Positions 20,469 through 29,742 of a stretch of 64,000 bases of DNA are shown one piece after another. The stretch spans positions 59,675 through 123,674 of the forward strand of contig JAKBLB010000004.1 in assembly GCA_021832305.1 (NCBI GenBank), in the 5' to 3' direction. The notes beneath the pieces are model-generated. The model was given only the letters and a program-made list of their open reading frames with translations, was not told where the DNA came from and did no database searches. Source of the DNA: Pseudomonadota bacterium (lineage in GTDB: Bacteria > Pseudomonadota > Gammaproteobacteria > Burkholderiales > Ferrovaceae). Both the position numbers and the translations under genes were made by a program. Position 1 is the stretch's first letter. Every line of letters begins with the position of its first letter.

Positions 20469-22634
20469 ATGGCGAGACCCATGGAAAATTTACTGGAAGG
20501 ATTGAATCCGCAACAACGGGAAGCCGTGACCTGGAATCAGGGGTCTGCCCTGATTTTGGCGGGGGCCGGGAGTGGAAAGACCCGGGTTCTGACCACCCGG
20601 ATGGCCTGGTTGATGGCGACGGGAAAGAATCGTCCCGAGGAGTTGCTGGCCGTCACTTTTACCAACAAGGCAGCGCGTGAGATGATGACACGGTTGTCGT
20701 CCATGGGTAACTGGCCCGTTCGCTCTCTTTGGGTAGGGACGTTTCACGGATTGTGTCACCGTTTTTTGCGTCTGCATGCTCTGGATGCGGGGTTGACACC
20801 CCAATTTCAGATCATCGATGGACAGGAACAGTTGGCGGCGCTCAAGCGGGTCATGAAAGCTCTGAATTTCGACGAAGAGCGGGTGAATCCTCGCCAACTG
20901 CAGAACTTTGTCAATGGGCACAAGGAACAGGGGTTACGCGCGGAGAATGCCGTGGTTTCTCATTCTGCACAGCGACCGCTGCAGGAGGCCTATTTGGCCT
21001 ACGAGGCACAGTGCCAACGAGAAGGGGTCGTGGACTTTGCCGAGTTGTTGTTGCGTTGTGTGGAATTATGGCAACACCATCCCGTGCTGCGCGAACATTA
21101 CCAGGCGCGCTTCAAAACCCTTCTGGTCGATGAGTTTCAAGATACCAATCCGCTCCAGTATCGCTGGTTGCGCCTGTTGTGTGGACCGACCAGCACCGTA
21201 TTTGCAGTGGGGGATGATGATCAGTCCATCTATTCCTTTCGCGGTGCGGAAATCGAGAACATGCGCCATTTTGAGCGGGATTACGGGGTGACCCGGGTCC
21301 TGCGCCTGGAGCAGAATTATCGTTCTCTGGGGACCATTCTGGAAGCAGCCAACGCCTTGATTCAGCATAATGCAGGGCGCTTCGGCAAGACGCTTTGGAC
21401 TGAGGGTGCGCGGGGAGAGTTGATCCGGGTCTACGAAGGGGAAACGGATGGAGATGAAGCCCGTTTCATCGCGCATACCGTGACAGAGTTGCGCGATCAA
21501 GGGGTCCGTTTGTCGGATATGGTCCTGCTGTATCGTTCCAATGCTCAGTCCCGCGCGCTTGAACAGGCCCTGTTTTCTCTCAACCTGCCCTATCGGGTGC
21601 ATGGGGGGCTACGTTTCTTCGAGCGCCAGGAAATCCGCCATGCCCTGGCCTATCTGAGGCTGGCGGTTTCTGCAGAAGACGATGCGGCTTTTCTACGAGT
21701 GGTCAATTTCCCTCCCCGGGGGATCGGGGCGCGTTCCCTGGAGAATCTTCAAGTCGAGGCACAGACTCTCCGTTCCAGCCTATTTCAGGCAACGCGGGTC
21801 AGTTCGTTGGCGGGTAAGGCAGGGCAGGGCGTGCAACGTTTTTTGCAAGGAATCGATCAACTGGCGGAATTGATCCATCAGGGACAGGACTTGCCCGGGG
21901 TGATCCAGGCGGTGTTGGAACTCAGCGGCCTCCTGGAGCATTATCGTCAGGACAAGGAGGGGGCCGACCGGATCGCTAATCTGGAAGAATTGGTGGCCGC
22001 TGCTGTGGCGTTCACCCTGGAAGAAGGTTCAGGGGATGTTCTGTCATTTCTGGCTCATGCCACCCTGGAGACCGGAGAGTACGGAGCCGCGCCGGGGAGC
22101 GAGGCGATTCAGATGATGACGGTGCATGCGGCCAAGGGGCTGGAATTTGAAGTGGTATTCGTGGCGGGACTGGAAGATGGCCTGTTCCCCCATGAAAATG
22201 CTTTGCAGGAAACTCGCGGTCTGGAAGAAGAACGCCGTCTGGCCTATGTCGCCCTCACCCGAGCCCGACGTCAACTGTATCTGACCCACGCCCAGAGCCG
22301 TGTACTCCATGGGCAGGTGCGTTATGGCGTGCGTTCCCGTTTCCTCGAAGAAATTCCCGAATTCCTCTGTCACATTTTGAATCCGCGCGCCAAAAGACAT
22401 GAACTTTTCTTCAGTGCCCGCGCTCTCAACTCCGTGCGTTCCCCCGATGCTTCCACAGAATTCGCCAAAACCGGAAAGTTTCACATCGGACAGCGGGTTC
22501 GGCACGACAAATTTGGAGAGGGCGTGGTTTTGGCACGGGAAGGTCAGGGGGGCGAAGGACGGGTTCAGGTAAATTTCAGGGATGTCGGAATGAAATGGTT
22601 GGCGCTGGCTTTTGCCCGCCTGACTTCCCTTTGA
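20469..22634 (+). CDS. UvrD/Rep family SF1 DNA helicase
   Basis: LILAGAGSGKTRVL Walker A; VDEFQDTNPLQYRWL; VGDDDQSIYSFRGA; MTVHAAKGLEFEVVFVAGLEDGLFP. Confidence 0.95.
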   Translation: MARPMENLLEGLNPQQREAVTWNQGSALILAGAGSGKTRVLTTRMAWLMATGKNRPEELLAVTFTNKAAREMMTRLSSMGNWPVRSLWVGTFHGLCHRFLRLHALDAGLTPQFQIIDGQEQLAALKRVMKALNFDEERVNPRQLQNFVNGHKEQGLRAENAVVSHSAQRPLQEAYLAYEAQCQREGVVDFAELLLRCVELWQHHPVLREHYQARFKTLLVDEFQDTNPLQYRWLRLLCGPTSTVFAVGDDDQSIYSFRGAEIENMRHFERDYGVTRVLRLEQNYRSLGTILEAANALIQHNAGRFGKTLWTEGARGELIRVYEGETDGDEARFIAHTVTELRDQGVRLSDMVLLYRSNAQSRALEQALFSLNLPYRVHGGLRFFERQEIRHALAYLRLAVSAEDDAAFLRVVNFPPRGIGARSLENLQVEAQTLRSSLFQATRVSSLAGKAGQGVQRFLQGIDQLAELIHQGQDLPGVIQAVLELSGLLEHYRQDKEGADRIANLEELVAAAVAFTLEEGSGDVLSFLAHATLETGEYGAAPGSEAIQMMTVHAAKGLEFEVVFVAGLEDGLFPHENALQETRGLEEERRLAYVALTRARRQLYLTHAQSRVLHGQVRYGVRSRFLEEIPEFLCHILNPRAKRHELFFSARALNSVRSPDASTEFAKTGKFHIGQRVRHDKFGEGVVLAREGQGGEGRVQVNFRDVGMKWLALAFARLTSL

Positions 22635-22737
22635 GCAACGGATTTGATTGGGTGCTTATTTTCGGGGGTGCATGGTAGAATGGGCCGATCGATTTTCCGT
22701 ATTCTTCTCTGGCGAGTGATTTCAAGGAAATGACACC

Positions 22738-23358
22738 ATGAAACGATGGATGACTGGACTCCTTCTGAGTCTGATGGTTCTTCCTGCCTGGGCGCAACCG
22801 GGCGATCCGGAAAAAGGGAAGGTCATTGCGGCTTCCATCTGCTATGCCTGTCATGGTCTGGATGGCGTCAGTCCGATCCCGACCCAACCCCATTTGGCGG
22901 CACAGATCCCGGACTATGTGGTCAAACAATTGAATGATATGAAGTCGGTCAACGGGGCCCCTCCTGCCCGGGACAATCCCATCATGGCCGGCATCGTTTC
23001 CATGCTCAGTGCAGAAGATATGCGCAATGTAGCGGCCTGGTATGCGATTCAGCCTCCTCATCTGACGCGCGCGGATGATCCAAAACTCGTGTCCATCGGA
23101 CAGAAACTTTGGCGAGGCGGGGATGCAGACCGAGGAGTGCCTGCGTGTTCCAGTTGCCACGGCCCCACGGGCGCAGGAGTCCCTGCACTTTATCCGCGTC
23201 TTTCAGGGCAGTATCAGGAATATACCGAACTACAGTTGCAACATTTCAGGGATGGCACGCGCAGCAATGACCCGGCTGCCGTGATGCGCACCATTGCACA
23301 TCGTCTGACCAATGAAGAAGTCAAGGCCCTGTCGGACTACGCTGCTGGCGTGTATTGA
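22738..23358 (+). CDS. Diheme cytochrome c4-like protein
   Basis: Signal peptide and two CxxCH (CYACH, CSSCH) in a duplicated fold. Confidence 0.92.
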   Translation: MKRWMTGLLLSLMVLPAWAQPGDPEKGKVIAASICYACHGLDGVSPIPTQPHLAAQIPDYVVKQLNDMKSVNGAPPARDNPIMAGIVSMLSAEDMRNVAAWYAIQPPHLTRADDPKLVSIGQKLWRGGDADRGVPACSSCHGPTGAGVPALYPRLSGQYQEYTELQLQHFRDGTRSNDPAAVMRTIAHRLTNEEVKALSDYAAGVY

Positions 23359-23416
23359 TTTTGACTTCATCTATAGTTACCGACAGGATTTTTGCTTGAT
23401 TTCAAGGAGTTCACGG

Positions 23417-24889
23417 ATGTTGGGTTTGAGGCAGTGGGGCAAGTTGGCCCTTTTGGTCTGGGCTGTGGCTACCTTTCTGGTTCTGCACCGAGGGCCTTAC
23501 GGAATAGAGGAAGAAGCCGCCAAGGCACTGTTGCTGGATTGGTCGGTGGCCGACCATGTGGCCAATTCCATCGTGACACTGGGGGTGCCGGACTTTCGCG
23601 ATCTTCTCTGGCTTCCTCTGGGATTCCTGTGGCCAGGTCAGGTCATGGCCGCCAAGGGAGTGATGATCGCCCTGGCTGGGCTTACGGCATGGGGGCTATA
23701 TCGCTGGCAGTCCCAGGAAGGACAGGACGAGGCGGCTTTATTAGCCACGGGATTATGGCTGCTGACACCGCTGGCCCTGTTGCAAATCGATCACCTTTCT
23801 CCCGGACTGGGAATACTGGCCGCATTCATGGGAGGATACTGGCTGGACCGTTCCTATCGGCAACGACCCCACGCATTGAGTGGACTGTATTTTGGGCAAT
23901 TGGGGCTGTCGGCCTTTGCCGTCAGCCTGCACCCGGTGGGGCTGGTCTACCCGCTGCTCCTGGCCTGGGAGTGGCATAAAAACCCGGTGAATTCCCTGCA
24001 GAAAAAAACATTTTTCATAGGATTGATGATTTTTTCGGGAATCTCGATTCTGTTGCGTTGGGGTTGGAGCGGGGTCACCTGGTTTCAGAACCCATTGCGC
24101 GACTGGATGCCCTTGTGGGGTCATTTTCCCGGTTTTGAACCAGAACTTACGGCTGCAGATTGGGGAGCGGGAATTTTGATTCTCATCCTGTTGCTTTGGG
24201 TATGGTGGAAAAAGCGGCAGATACTCTGGAAGACCTTATTGGGGCGATGTCTCTGGTGGGGAGTCCTGGTTTCATCCTTCAATGGGGATGCTACCTTTGC
24301 TCTGCTGGGCATGATCACGTTACTTTATGCAGGGATTCCGGCGTTGCTCGAATGGGGTGCCGGAAAGATCGGTTTTCTGGCTCAACGGGGCTGGGTCCTT
24401 CTGGGCGTTTTTCTGATCTCTACCCTCAGTATGCAGGATGACCGTGCCTGGTTCGAGTTGGGACAGGCACGTCAATTGACCGAACAGGATCAGTTGATCC
24501 TGACGCTCACCCAGACGGTGGAACACTACCGCACCGATGCAGAAACCCGTCATTTGCCGGATCCGCGTTTGCGGGTGGCGAGCCAGTGGCCGGCACGGAC
24601 CATGCTGGCCTGTCGGTGCGATGCCTTGCCCCTACCCCCAGCCGCCAAGGATCCTGCTGCCCAACTGGTCATGATGAAAGGATTGACCCATTTGATCATG
24701 GCCCCCAAAACCCCAGCCAATCTGGGGTTGGCTCAGAACCTGTCCCTGCTGGGGAACGAAGTGGAAACCATTTCCCTGCAAGCCGGGGGGGTCGTTCTGC
24801 AGATCCGTACGCCCAACCTGGCACCTGCGGCACCGGCCCCGGTACTGGATGAGCCGCCGCCTCCTGCTCCTGGAGATCCCGTCAAATGA
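23417..24889 (+). CDS. Multi-TM membrane protein, possible GT-C/ArnT-like glycosyltransferase
   Basis: Many hydrophobic segments; acidic EEE in the first loop; Pro-rich C-terminus; ATG at 23417. Confidence 0.7.
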   Translation: MLGLRQWGKLALLVWAVATFLVLHRGPYGIEEEAAKALLLDWSVADHVANSIVTLGVPDFRDLLWLPLGFLWPGQVMAAKGVMIALAGLTAWGLYRWQSQEGQDEAALLATGLWLLTPLALLQIDHLSPGLGILAAFMGGYWLDRSYRQRPHALSGLYFGQLGLSAFAVSLHPVGLVYPLLLAWEWHKNPVNSLQKKTFFIGLMIFSGISILLRWGWSGVTWFQNPLRDWMPLWGHFPGFEPELTAADWGAGILILILLLWVWWKKRQILWKTLLGRCLWWGVLVSSFNGDATFALLGMITLLYAGIPALLEWGAGKIGFLAQRGWVLLGVFLISTLSMQDDRAWFELGQARQLTEQDQLILTLTQTVEHYRTDAETRHLPDPRLRVASQWPARTMLACRCDALPLPPAAKDPAAQLVMMKGLTHLIMAPKTPANLGLAQNLSLLGNEVETISLQAGGVVLQIRTPNLAPAAPAPVLDEPPPPAPGDPVK

Positions 24890-25086
24890 AAATCAGCCCT
24901 CGCGAAGCCCTGGTTTATGTGGTGGTGACTCTCAGTTCGCTGTTTCTGACTGCCTATACTGTGCACATGCTGGTGGGTGGCCTGATTCCGGCGGACAGGG
25001 AATACCACTACATGGGGCTGGCCTGTTCGGGGGTGGCGGTGGTGATCGGATTCATGGCCTGGGATGTGGTGCGTCGCCGGCGTTAG
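24886..25086 (+). CDS. Small two-TM hypothetical protein
   Basis: 66 aa with two hydrophobic segments; ATG overlaps previous stop. Confidence 0.7.
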   Translation: MKISPREALVYVVVTLSSLFLTAYTVHMLVGGLIPADREYHYMGLACSGVAVVIGFMAWDVVRRRR

Positions 25087-25095
25087 AAACGCCGG
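25077..25095. terminator. Hairpin between convergent genes (CCGGCGTT-AGA-AACGCCGG)
   Basis: Perfect 8 bp stem, 3 nt loop, at the end of 24886-25086 with a convergent gene beyond. Confidence 0.45.
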
Positions 25096-25121
25096 TGGTT
25101 TCCCTCAGGTTCGAACGGTGT

Positions 25122-25589
25122 CTAGGGAAGAGGCGCCTTCTTTTTGGCAAAGAAATCCTGAAGGGACTGGTAATCCCGTTCAAGAGAAAACTGCCCTTTA
25201 TGAAAAACGAATTGCAGGCGCTTGCCTGCTGCATCCAGTCCGGTCAATCCGATGGAACGGCCGGAATAATCGCGATACACGTGGATATCCTTGAGTAGTT
25301 CGAGGCTCGTCCCGTTTTTCAGGTGGACGCGCACGCAGGGCGCCTGGGGATCGGCTTCCAGTCGAACAGGCGCCGTGGGAAGGTACAGCAGACGAGTCTT
25401 CAGCACCCGATTGGCCCCTGCAAACAGGAAAAAACAGGCCATGAACAGGAGCAGATAGGCAAGATTCGGGTTCGACGCGTACCAAGCATTGGCGGCAAAG
25501 GCACTCAGAGCAGAAACCGTGGGAACATAAAGCAACAGATCCCAAGTCATGCCTCGGGGATCTTTTTTCAATTCATAGGAGCGCAACAT
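25122..25589 (-). CDS. Hypothetical two-TM membrane protein
   Basis: MLRSYELKKDPRGMTWDLLLY start; two TM then soluble C-terminal domain. Confidence 0.65.
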   Translation of the reverse strand: MLRSYELKKDPRGMTWDLLLYVPTVSALSAFAANAWYASNPNLAYLLLFMACFFLFAGANRVLKTRLLYLPTAPVRLEADPQAPCVRVHLKNGTSLELLKDIHVYRDYSGRSIGLTGLDAAGKRLQFVFHKGQFSLERDYQSLQDFFAKKKAPLP

Positions 25590-25629
25590 AGGGATCTCAG
25601 GGGGGCTGACAAATGGGTCGGCAGACTCT

Positions 25630-26142
25630 TTACGGGAGGGAAGCCTGATGAGGGGCGGGTAGAACGGCTCGAATGGCTGCATCCATTTCCTGGTAAAGCA
25701 TGGGGCCCGCCTGTTGATACCGGACGATTCCATGCGTATCGATCACAAAGGTCCAGGGATCGCCCATCACGCGATAGGTTTTGAATGCTTCGGGGTTTTC
25801 ATACTGGTCCATGTGCAGAAACAGGACATTGGGCTGATATTTGTCAAGCATGGCCTTGGTGATTTGCAGTTGCCGATCGCAGACGGAACAATGACCGGGG
25901 GTGGCAAATTCGAGCAGGATGGGTTTTCCCGTGGCCAACGCCTGATCCAGCGAATACTGGTACATGCGCGGGTCAGGCTGGCGATAGGTGGTCATGCGAC
26001 TGAGGTCTCCGCCGACATCGGCCAAGGTCTTGGTGGCCAGTCGAGGGGCCTGGGTCCCCAGGGCCAGCCCAAGGTCCTGCCGATTGCAGCCCCCCAGGGC
26101 GACGACCAGGACGATCAGGGAATACCTCAATTTGGATTTCAT
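25630..26142 (-). CDS. Thioredoxin-fold lipoprotein
   Basis: Lipobox LGGC; KPILLEFATPGHCSVCDRQ with CxxC. Confidence 0.8.
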   Translation of the reverse strand: MKSKLRYSLIVLVVALGGCNRQDLGLALGTQAPRLATKTLADVGGDLSRMTTYRQPDPRMYQYSLDQALATGKPILLEFATPGHCSVCDRQLQITKAMLDKYQPNVLFLHMDQYENPEAFKTYRVMGDPWTFVIDTHGIVRYQQAGPMLYQEMDAAIRAVLPAPHQASLP

Positions 26143-26148
26143 GGGAGG

Positions 26149-26658
26149 TCAGGCTCCTTGCTTGCCAGTCTTGAAGATATTATAGCCCCAGATAATGTTG
26201 GCCAGCAGAACCAACGTTCCGAAGAAGCCCACCCCACCCATCAGATGGGTGACGGTTTTTTCTATTTCCGGACCGGGGTCATAGCCTCCAATGCTGCCTG
26301 CAATGGAGAACAGGACCACCATGCCCATCAGACCGATGTTGTGCATCCAGAAATGGATCTTGACCAGTTTGAGGCTGTAAATCGGGCGATTGACCAGGCG
26401 CGGGACAAAGTAGTAGATGGCGCCGAAAATGGCCATTTCCACCCAGCCAAGCAAATTGATATGCCCGTGCGCCAGCAGGATGAGGTGACCGTGGGGGGCC
26501 GAATCCACGAACATGCGAAAGGCGGGAATTCCCCCCATCAGAGCCCCCCAGGAAAAACCGATGATGGCGTAGGTAATACAGGCATACACGAATAACAGGG
26601 TGAAGGTCGTGTATTCCGGGTCATCGATGCGTTGGTCAAAAGAGGCGGGTGAAGACAT
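26149..26658 (-). CDS. Mini heme-copper oxidase subunit I-like protein (stand-alone C-terminal helices)
   Basis: 169 aa; AHGHINLLGWVEMAIFGAIYYFVPRLVNRPIYSLKLVKIHFW aligns with CcoN helix X region encoded at 37083-38489. Confidence 0.75.
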   Translation of the reverse strand: MSSPASFDQRIDDPEYTTFTLLFVYACITYAIIGFSWGALMGGIPAFRMFVDSAPHGHLILLAHGHINLLGWVEMAIFGAIYYFVPRLVNRPIYSLKLVKIHFWMHNIGLMGMVVLFSIAGSIGGYDPGPEIEKTVTHLMGGVGFFGTLVLLANIIWGYNIFKTGKQGA

Positions 26659-26660
26659 GC

Positions 26661-27239
26661 TCAGGGTTTCTCCTTCTGATTTTGACCTGCATCCTCGCGC
26701 AGATCGTGATATTCGGTTTTCCAGGAACTGGGGGCCCAGACCTTGACCATTTCATCCACGAATCCGGAGCGTTCCGGCATGGGCAGACGGGCATCCGCAG
26801 ATCCTTGCGTGGCTTTCAACTCTGACAGAAACACGGCGATGGAATGGATTTCGTTAGCCGGCAAGGCGGCCACATAGGCTGCTGCCTTGTTCAGACCGTG
26901 GTCGACGGTTTTAGTTTCATAGGTGGACTCGGGTTTTTTCAGGAATGATTCGATGTAGTCCAGGGTATGTCGAGAGCCGATACCGTCCAGGCCAACGCCG
27001 TGATTGGTCCCGTTACGCACGGCTCGATGGCAGTCAGTACAGCCCCTTTCACGAAACAGACGGGAACCTACCTTCCCTTCCGCAGTGAAGTCAAACTGGG
27101 TGGTATTGGGGTACATGGGGTGGTTGAGGTGAGAACGGTAGATTTCCAGCATCACAAAACTGGACACGGCAAAAACGACCAGCAGTCCAAAGATGCCGAA
27201 CAATATCTTTTCGCCCAGTTTCAAGGAGTTGAATTTCAT
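26661..27239 (-). CDS. Membrane-anchored monoheme cytochrome c, NorC-like
   Basis: N-terminal TM anchor, CTDCH, GSRHTLDYIESFLKKPES. Confidence 0.82.
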   Translation of the reverse strand: MKFNSLKLGEKILFGIFGLLVVFAVSSFVMLEIYRSHLNHPMYPNTTQFDFTAEGKVGSRLFRERGCTDCHRAVRNGTNHGVGLDGIGSRHTLDYIESFLKKPESTYETKTVDHGLNKAAAYVAALPANEIHSIAVFLSELKATQGSADARLPMPERSGFVDEMVKVWAPSSWKTEYHDLREDAGQNQKEKP

Positions 27240-27266
27240 TAGTCAGTTTCCTGTCAGGTAAATAGA

Positions 27267-27293
27267 AAACCCGCGCGCTAAGCACGCGGGTTT
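27267..27293 (-). terminator. Intrinsic terminator (AAACCCGCG...CGCGGGTTT)
   Basis: 9 bp perfect stem followed on the minus strand by a T-rich run; downstream of the 27335-28075 gene. Confidence 0.7.
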
Positions 27294-27334
27294 CAAGCAT
27301 ACTTCCCCGCTTCGCTGACTTAAGCCGACGATGT

Positions 27335-28075
27335 TTACCGGGTAGTATTCGGGACGCGTGAGTTCCCTTCCGTGGTGCGAGGGGCCGTGGCCAGATAGGT
27401 TGCGGCGTCGAGAATATCCTCGTCGCTCAACTTCTTGGCAATGGCACGCATCATGCCGTAAGGATCATTGGTGCGGCTCTCATCCCGCCAGTTGTGCAAC
27501 TGGTTGACCAGATAAGTGAACTTTTGTTCCCCGATGACCGGGAAAACTGGAGCTGCACCGCGACCGTTGTACCCATGGCAAGACATGCAGGCCGAAACCT
27601 TGCCGCTGACGCCGTATTTGACCAGGATTTCACCCTTGTAACGGGTTCCGATGGGTTGGCCCCCATCCTTGATGGCCTGCATATCCGACAATTCCTTGGG
27701 GTCAAGAGGAAGAGAATTGACATAAGCCGAAACATCCCGCCGATCCTGGGGGGTGAGTTGCTGTGCAAACAAAGGCATGACTGCCCCTGCCCCCGATGGG
27801 GTTCTCCGGCCTTCGGCCAGGTCCGTCAATTGTTTGACGATATAAGGAAAACCGAGATTGTTGAGACGGGGTGCCCCCATGGCTTCCGTTCCCCATCCTG
27901 TGGCTCCATGGCAGGTCATGCACGCCGGAGCGGCGCCTTTCCCTTCCGTGAAGATCTTTTTGCCGTTGGCCGGGTCGCCGTTCATGACCCCTTCTTCTTC
28001 AGCCAGAGCCGTCATGCTCACCAGAGCCGCGGCCACAGCCAGCCCGGATGTGATCTTAGTGAATGACTTACGCAT
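27335..28075 (-). CDS. Diheme cytochrome c4-like protein
   Basis: Signal peptide; CMTCH and CMSCH. Confidence 0.9.
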   Translation of the reverse strand: MRKSFTKITSGLAVAAALVSMTALAEEEGVMNGDPANGKKIFTEGKGAAPACMTCHGATGWGTEAMGAPRLNNLGFPYIVKQLTDLAEGRRTPSGAGAVMPLFAQQLTPQDRRDVSAYVNSLPLDPKELSDMQAIKDGGQPIGTRYKGEILVKYGVSGKVSACMSCHGYNGRGAAPVFPVIGEQKFTYLVNQLHNWRDESRTNDPYGMMRAIAKKLSDEDILDAATYLATAPRTTEGNSRVPNTTR

Positions 28076-28348
28076 TTACCCCCCTCCAGAATGACATTGA
28101 ATGACAGGACAGTAGACAGGACCTACCGTTCCATGAACCCGTACTGCTTTTTTTAATTGAACGGGCTGCAAAGATTCCCAAACGCGGCACGGTTCGCTGA
28201 TTTTACCGCAGAATTTTGCGATGTCAGCGTTTCCATGTCGCATCGTAGCGGACTATATCATGGGCAAAACCGGCTTCGCAACAGATTTTTGAGGCATGCT
28301 TGTCGAAGCCGCTGACGGGGCCGAAATAAGGGGAAAGATCAGACCCAC

Positions 28349-28377
28349 TTGACAGTCTGTTTCAGGGGCGCTACGCT
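28349..28377 (+). promoter_or_regulatory. Putative sigma70 promoter TTGACA-N17-TACGCT for HiPIP
   Basis: Perfect -35 at 28349-28354 with 17 bp spacer in a 424 bp divergent intergenic region. Confidence 0.5.
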
Positions 28378-28499
28378 AGGCATATGGTCAGTCGGAGAAG
28401 GTGTTTGTCTTCCGGCCATGAGCGTCGTATCACAATAATAAAATATGTTTTTTGTTGGTTTAACCTAAAACTATTTAATCGATCTGGAGGGGTTACAAC

Positions 28500-28805
28500 A
28501 TGGAAAAAGGTATTAAACAATCGCGCCGTCAGTTGCTCAAGATGGGCTCCATCGCTATCGTTGCAGCGCCGATGGCAGGCTTTACCACTTCGGCCTTCGC
28601 CAAGAAGAACACCGCCGTGCGGACAGCCTTGCATTTTCAGGACCATCCCAATGGGGAAAAGGATTGCAATCGTTGCATGAACTTCATTCCCAACAAGGAC
28701 AAGCCGACCGATCCAGGTGCCGTGCACGGGTGTAAACTCTACCCCGGGGACGATGAAATTTGCCCGACCTGCTATTGCAACGGCTTCGTCGCAAAACCCA
28801 AATAA
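28500..28805 (+). CDS. High-potential iron-sulfur protein (HiPIP/Iro family)
   Basis: Tat-like SRRQLLKMG; CNRCMNF...HGCKLYPGDDEICPTCYCNGFVAKPK. Confidence 0.88.
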   Translation: MEKGIKQSRRQLLKMGSIAIVAAPMAGFTTSAFAKKNTAVRTALHFQDHPNGEKDCNRCMNFIPNKDKPTDPGAVHGCKLYPGDDEICPTCYCNGFVAKPK

Positions 28806-28827
28806 CTCAATAGTTCCAAGTCGTATT

Positions 28828-28858
28828 CGAAAAGGTGCCAAGGGCACCTTTTCGTTTC
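28828..28858 (+). terminator. Intrinsic terminator after HiPIP
   Basis: CGAAAAGGTGCC-AAG-GGCACCTTTTCG perfect 12 bp stem. Confidence 0.75.
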
Positions 28859-29100
28859 TGTTTCCGATCCGAATTTGGGGATGAAGAGCATGTTTTCTCA
28901 GCCCTTCCATTCTGGCTCGGGATGCGTGTGCGTACCGACTTTTTGACAGTGCTTGCCATTCCTCCACGGTCCGTGACAGTGGAGGGCGGTCATGTTCGGG
29001 TCTCGGGTGGATACGTGGATGTCAATAAGGGATTGACCGTCAAGACCTTCGTCAGTTGGGGCGAAGTCGCGGGTGAGTTTTTTCTGGGCAGGATTATTGA

Positions 29101-29715
29101 ATGAATTACGGAAAAAGAATTTTTCTCTGGATCGTGCTGTTCTGGATCGGGAGTGCGCAGGTCTTTGCGGAGCCCTTCGTTCAGGGTGGCCCCATTGGTT
29201 CGCAAACCAGTGATGGGTACGATGCGCTGGGCCCGGTGGTAGAGCAACCCATCGAGTTTCCACATAACACCCACGCCGGACGCATGCAGATCAACTGCAT
29301 GTACTGTCATACCTACGCGCGACGCAGCAATGTGTCTGGAATTCCTCGTCTCGACAAATGTATGGGGTGTCACAATTTGATCGAAGGCGTCAAGGATCGT
29401 CCGCGGATCAAGAAATTGTTTGAATATTGGGAAAACAAGCAGCCGATTCCCTGGAAAAAAGTGCATGACTTGCCTGATTTCGTTCGTTTCAACCACGAGC
29501 GCCATATCCAGCGTTTTTATTTCCAGGAAAAACGACCCGTTCGTGAAGTCTGTGGGTACTGTCATGGCGATATTGCTTCCATGACGACGGCACGGCGTGT
29601 CAAAGCCTTGTCCATGGGTTGGTGTGTCAGTTGTCACCAAAAGGATCATCTGGAGAAGGCGGGGAGCACGGTGACCAGTCACGGTCCCAACGATTGCTGG
29701 CTCTGTCATAAATAA
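29101..29715 (+). CDS. actA: Alternative Complex III pentaheme cytochrome ActA
   Basis: Five CxxCH: CMYCH, CMGCH, CGYCH, CVSCH, CWLCH; first gene of ACIII cluster. Confidence 0.9.
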   Translation: MNYGKRIFLWIVLFWIGSAQVFAEPFVQGGPIGSQTSDGYDALGPVVEQPIEFPHNTHAGRMQINCMYCHTYARRSNVSGIPRLDKCMGCHNLIEGVKDRPRIKKLFEYWENKQPIPWKKVHDLPDFVRFNHERHIQRFYFQEKRPVREVCGYCHGDIASMTTARRVKALSMGWCVSCHQKDHLEKAGSTVTSHGPNDCWLCHK

Positions 29716-29742
29716 AACGGCGACCAAACAGGAGACGATGAA

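Noticed and set aside
28835-29104. 89-aa plus-strand ORF before actA
   Set aside because: Starts inside the HiPIP terminator hairpin and shows no domain; overlaps actA start by 4 nt but weak evidence for coding.
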